Origin: JABDMH01 sp965223105
GTDB taxonomy: Bacteria; Bacteroidota; Bacteroidia; Chitinophagales; Saprospiraceae
Direction: 5' to 3'
Assembly (NCBI GenBank): GCA_965223105.1
Contig: OZ244987.1
Location: forward strand, 3,906,001 to 3,970,000
DNA: 64,000 bases
Shown: piece after piece, positions 63,500-64,000 of the stretch
Layout: every line of letters starts with the position of its first letter
Numbering within the stretch: the stretch's first letter is position 1
Notes under the pieces: model-generated
Seen by the model: the letters and a program-made list of their open reading frames with translations, nothing else
Databases searched by the model: none
What the model was told of the DNA's origin: nothing
Made by a program: the position numbers and the translations under genes

Positions 63500-64000
63500 A
63501 CACACACCGAGGTATTGCACGGAGACAAGTATTGAAAGGCCTAGGCGCTTGCCTGACATTGCCGTTTTTCAGTAGCTTACCTGCCTCTTCCATGGCCGGC
63601 ACCTCAAATGGTATTCCGCCACGACGGTTCGCCTGTCTTTTTATGCCCAATGGAGTGCACCCACACAAATGGAATCCGAAAAAAACCGGCAAAGATTTTA
63701 CCCTGTCGCCCATTCTGCAGCCTTTAGAATCAGTGCAATCCAGGGTCAACATTTTTGCTGGCTTGATGAACAAGAACTCCATCAGCAAATTTGACGGACA
63801 TTATACCAAGACAGCAAACTTCTTAACCTCAATGCCCATTGCACGAACGGTTGATGCGAAGGTCAATAGTGGAGGCATTTCGCTGGATCAATTGATGGCC
63901 ACGCACATTGGTGGAGAGACATTATTCCCGTCGTTGCAATATGGTGTAGACCGCATCCGGAGTGGAGTAGACAAAGCAGTAGGATTTACCCGCCTCTATG
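63496..64000 (+). CDS. DUF1552 protein, N-terminal part (runs off the window)
   Basis: The ATG at 63496 overlaps the stop of the DUF1592 gene (ATGA). 168 residues are present with no stop before base 64000. R-R-Q-V-L-K-G-L plus a hydrophobic stretch is a Tat signal; then F-A-C-L-F-M-P-N-G-V-H-P-H-K-W and F-A-G-L-M-N-K-N are characteristic of DUF1552, whose members are secreted partners of DUF1592 proteins. Function unknown. The full protein should be about 430-470 residues. Confidence 0.88.
   Translation, partial: MNTHRGIARRQVLKGLGACLTLPFFSSLPASSMAGTSNGIPPRRFACLFMPNGVHPHKWNPKKTGKDFTLSPILQPLESVQSRVNIFAGLMNKNSISKFDGHYTKTANFLTSMPIARTVDAKVNSGGISLDQLMATHIGGETLFPSLQYGVDRIRSGVDKAVGFTRLY

Noticed and set aside
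1..64000. tRNA, rRNA, CRISPR array, prophage or replication origin
   Set aside because: No cloverleaf-like sequence, no regularly spaced repeats, no phage structural genes and no origin-like box cluster were seen on reading both strands; a dedicated tRNA/ncRNA scan would be decisive.

Overview
The window looks like a chromosome segment of a marine-type member of Bacteroidota, most likely near Saprospiria. The support is: a CusA-type RND pump fused to a TolC domain, a TonB receptor with an N-terminal carboxypeptidase-regulatory-like domain, lipoproteins with a Cys lipobox, very few Shine-Dalgarno sites, a compact SpeA/SpeB/deoxyhypusine-synthase-like polyamine operon, and several 'planctomycete-type' secreted cytochrome modules (DUF1501, DUF1549/1553, DUF1592, DUF1552) that also occur in this group. 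The taxonomic placement is inference; no rRNA or tRNA gene is visible.

Layout. 1-5.7 kb: the end of a sialidase, a galactonate-dehydratase-like enzyme with a Tat signal, a cluster of four RNA-like hairpins, then the two halves of a Tm-1-like system as separate genes (PEP-hydrolase-like TIM barrel and UPF0261), a creatininase-family hydrolase and a DUF6265 protein. 5.8-8.4 kb: an AAC(6')-like acetyltransferase whose stop codon lies in the 8-bp target duplication of an intact IS66-family element, followed by a decayed coding remnant. 8.4-10.6 kb: a DUF418 membrane protein and a nucleotidyltransferase/small-ORF pair. 10.8-16.9 kb, minus strand: a beta-propeller protein, a frameshifted and an intact neutral-ceramidase-like protein, a CBM9-like protein and a lipoprotein.

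17.2-29.5 kb is a sugar-catabolic region. A minus-strand operon holds three sugar-phosphate-isomerase/epimerase-like TIM barrels and an alpha/beta hydrolase. Divergent from it is a plus-strand run of NagB-like deaminase, a two-domain SGNH esterase, a sodium:solute symporter, NagA-like deacetylase, a GMC oxidoreductase and its gluconate-2-dehydrogenase-subunit-3-like Tat partner. Between them lies a roughly 325-bp element with imperfect inverted ends and several internal hairpins, followed by a terminator-like hairpin just before nagB.

29.6-33.8 kb and 54.1-58.8 kb are two paralogous PSD1/DUF1501 gene pairs on the minus strand; 59.8-64 kb adds a DUF2231/cytochrome/LRR membrane protein and a DUF1592-DUF1552 pair, the last gene running off the window. 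Between them are a TonB plug-only protein and a ZnuD-like TonB receptor (34-37.3 kb), the polyamine operon speA-speB-DHS-like (37.3-40.6 kb), a secreted protein and a 1088-residue BNR-propeller protein, a heavy-metal efflux operon ending in a UUCG-tetraloop terminator (45.6-51.7 kb), an orphan zincin and a GH3-family acyl-adenylating enzyme.

No CRISPR array or phage was found. The most interesting unexplained signals are the structured element before nagB, the hairpin cluster before the Tm-1-like genes, the hairpin that covers the IS66 transposase start codon, and the split Tm-1-like locus.
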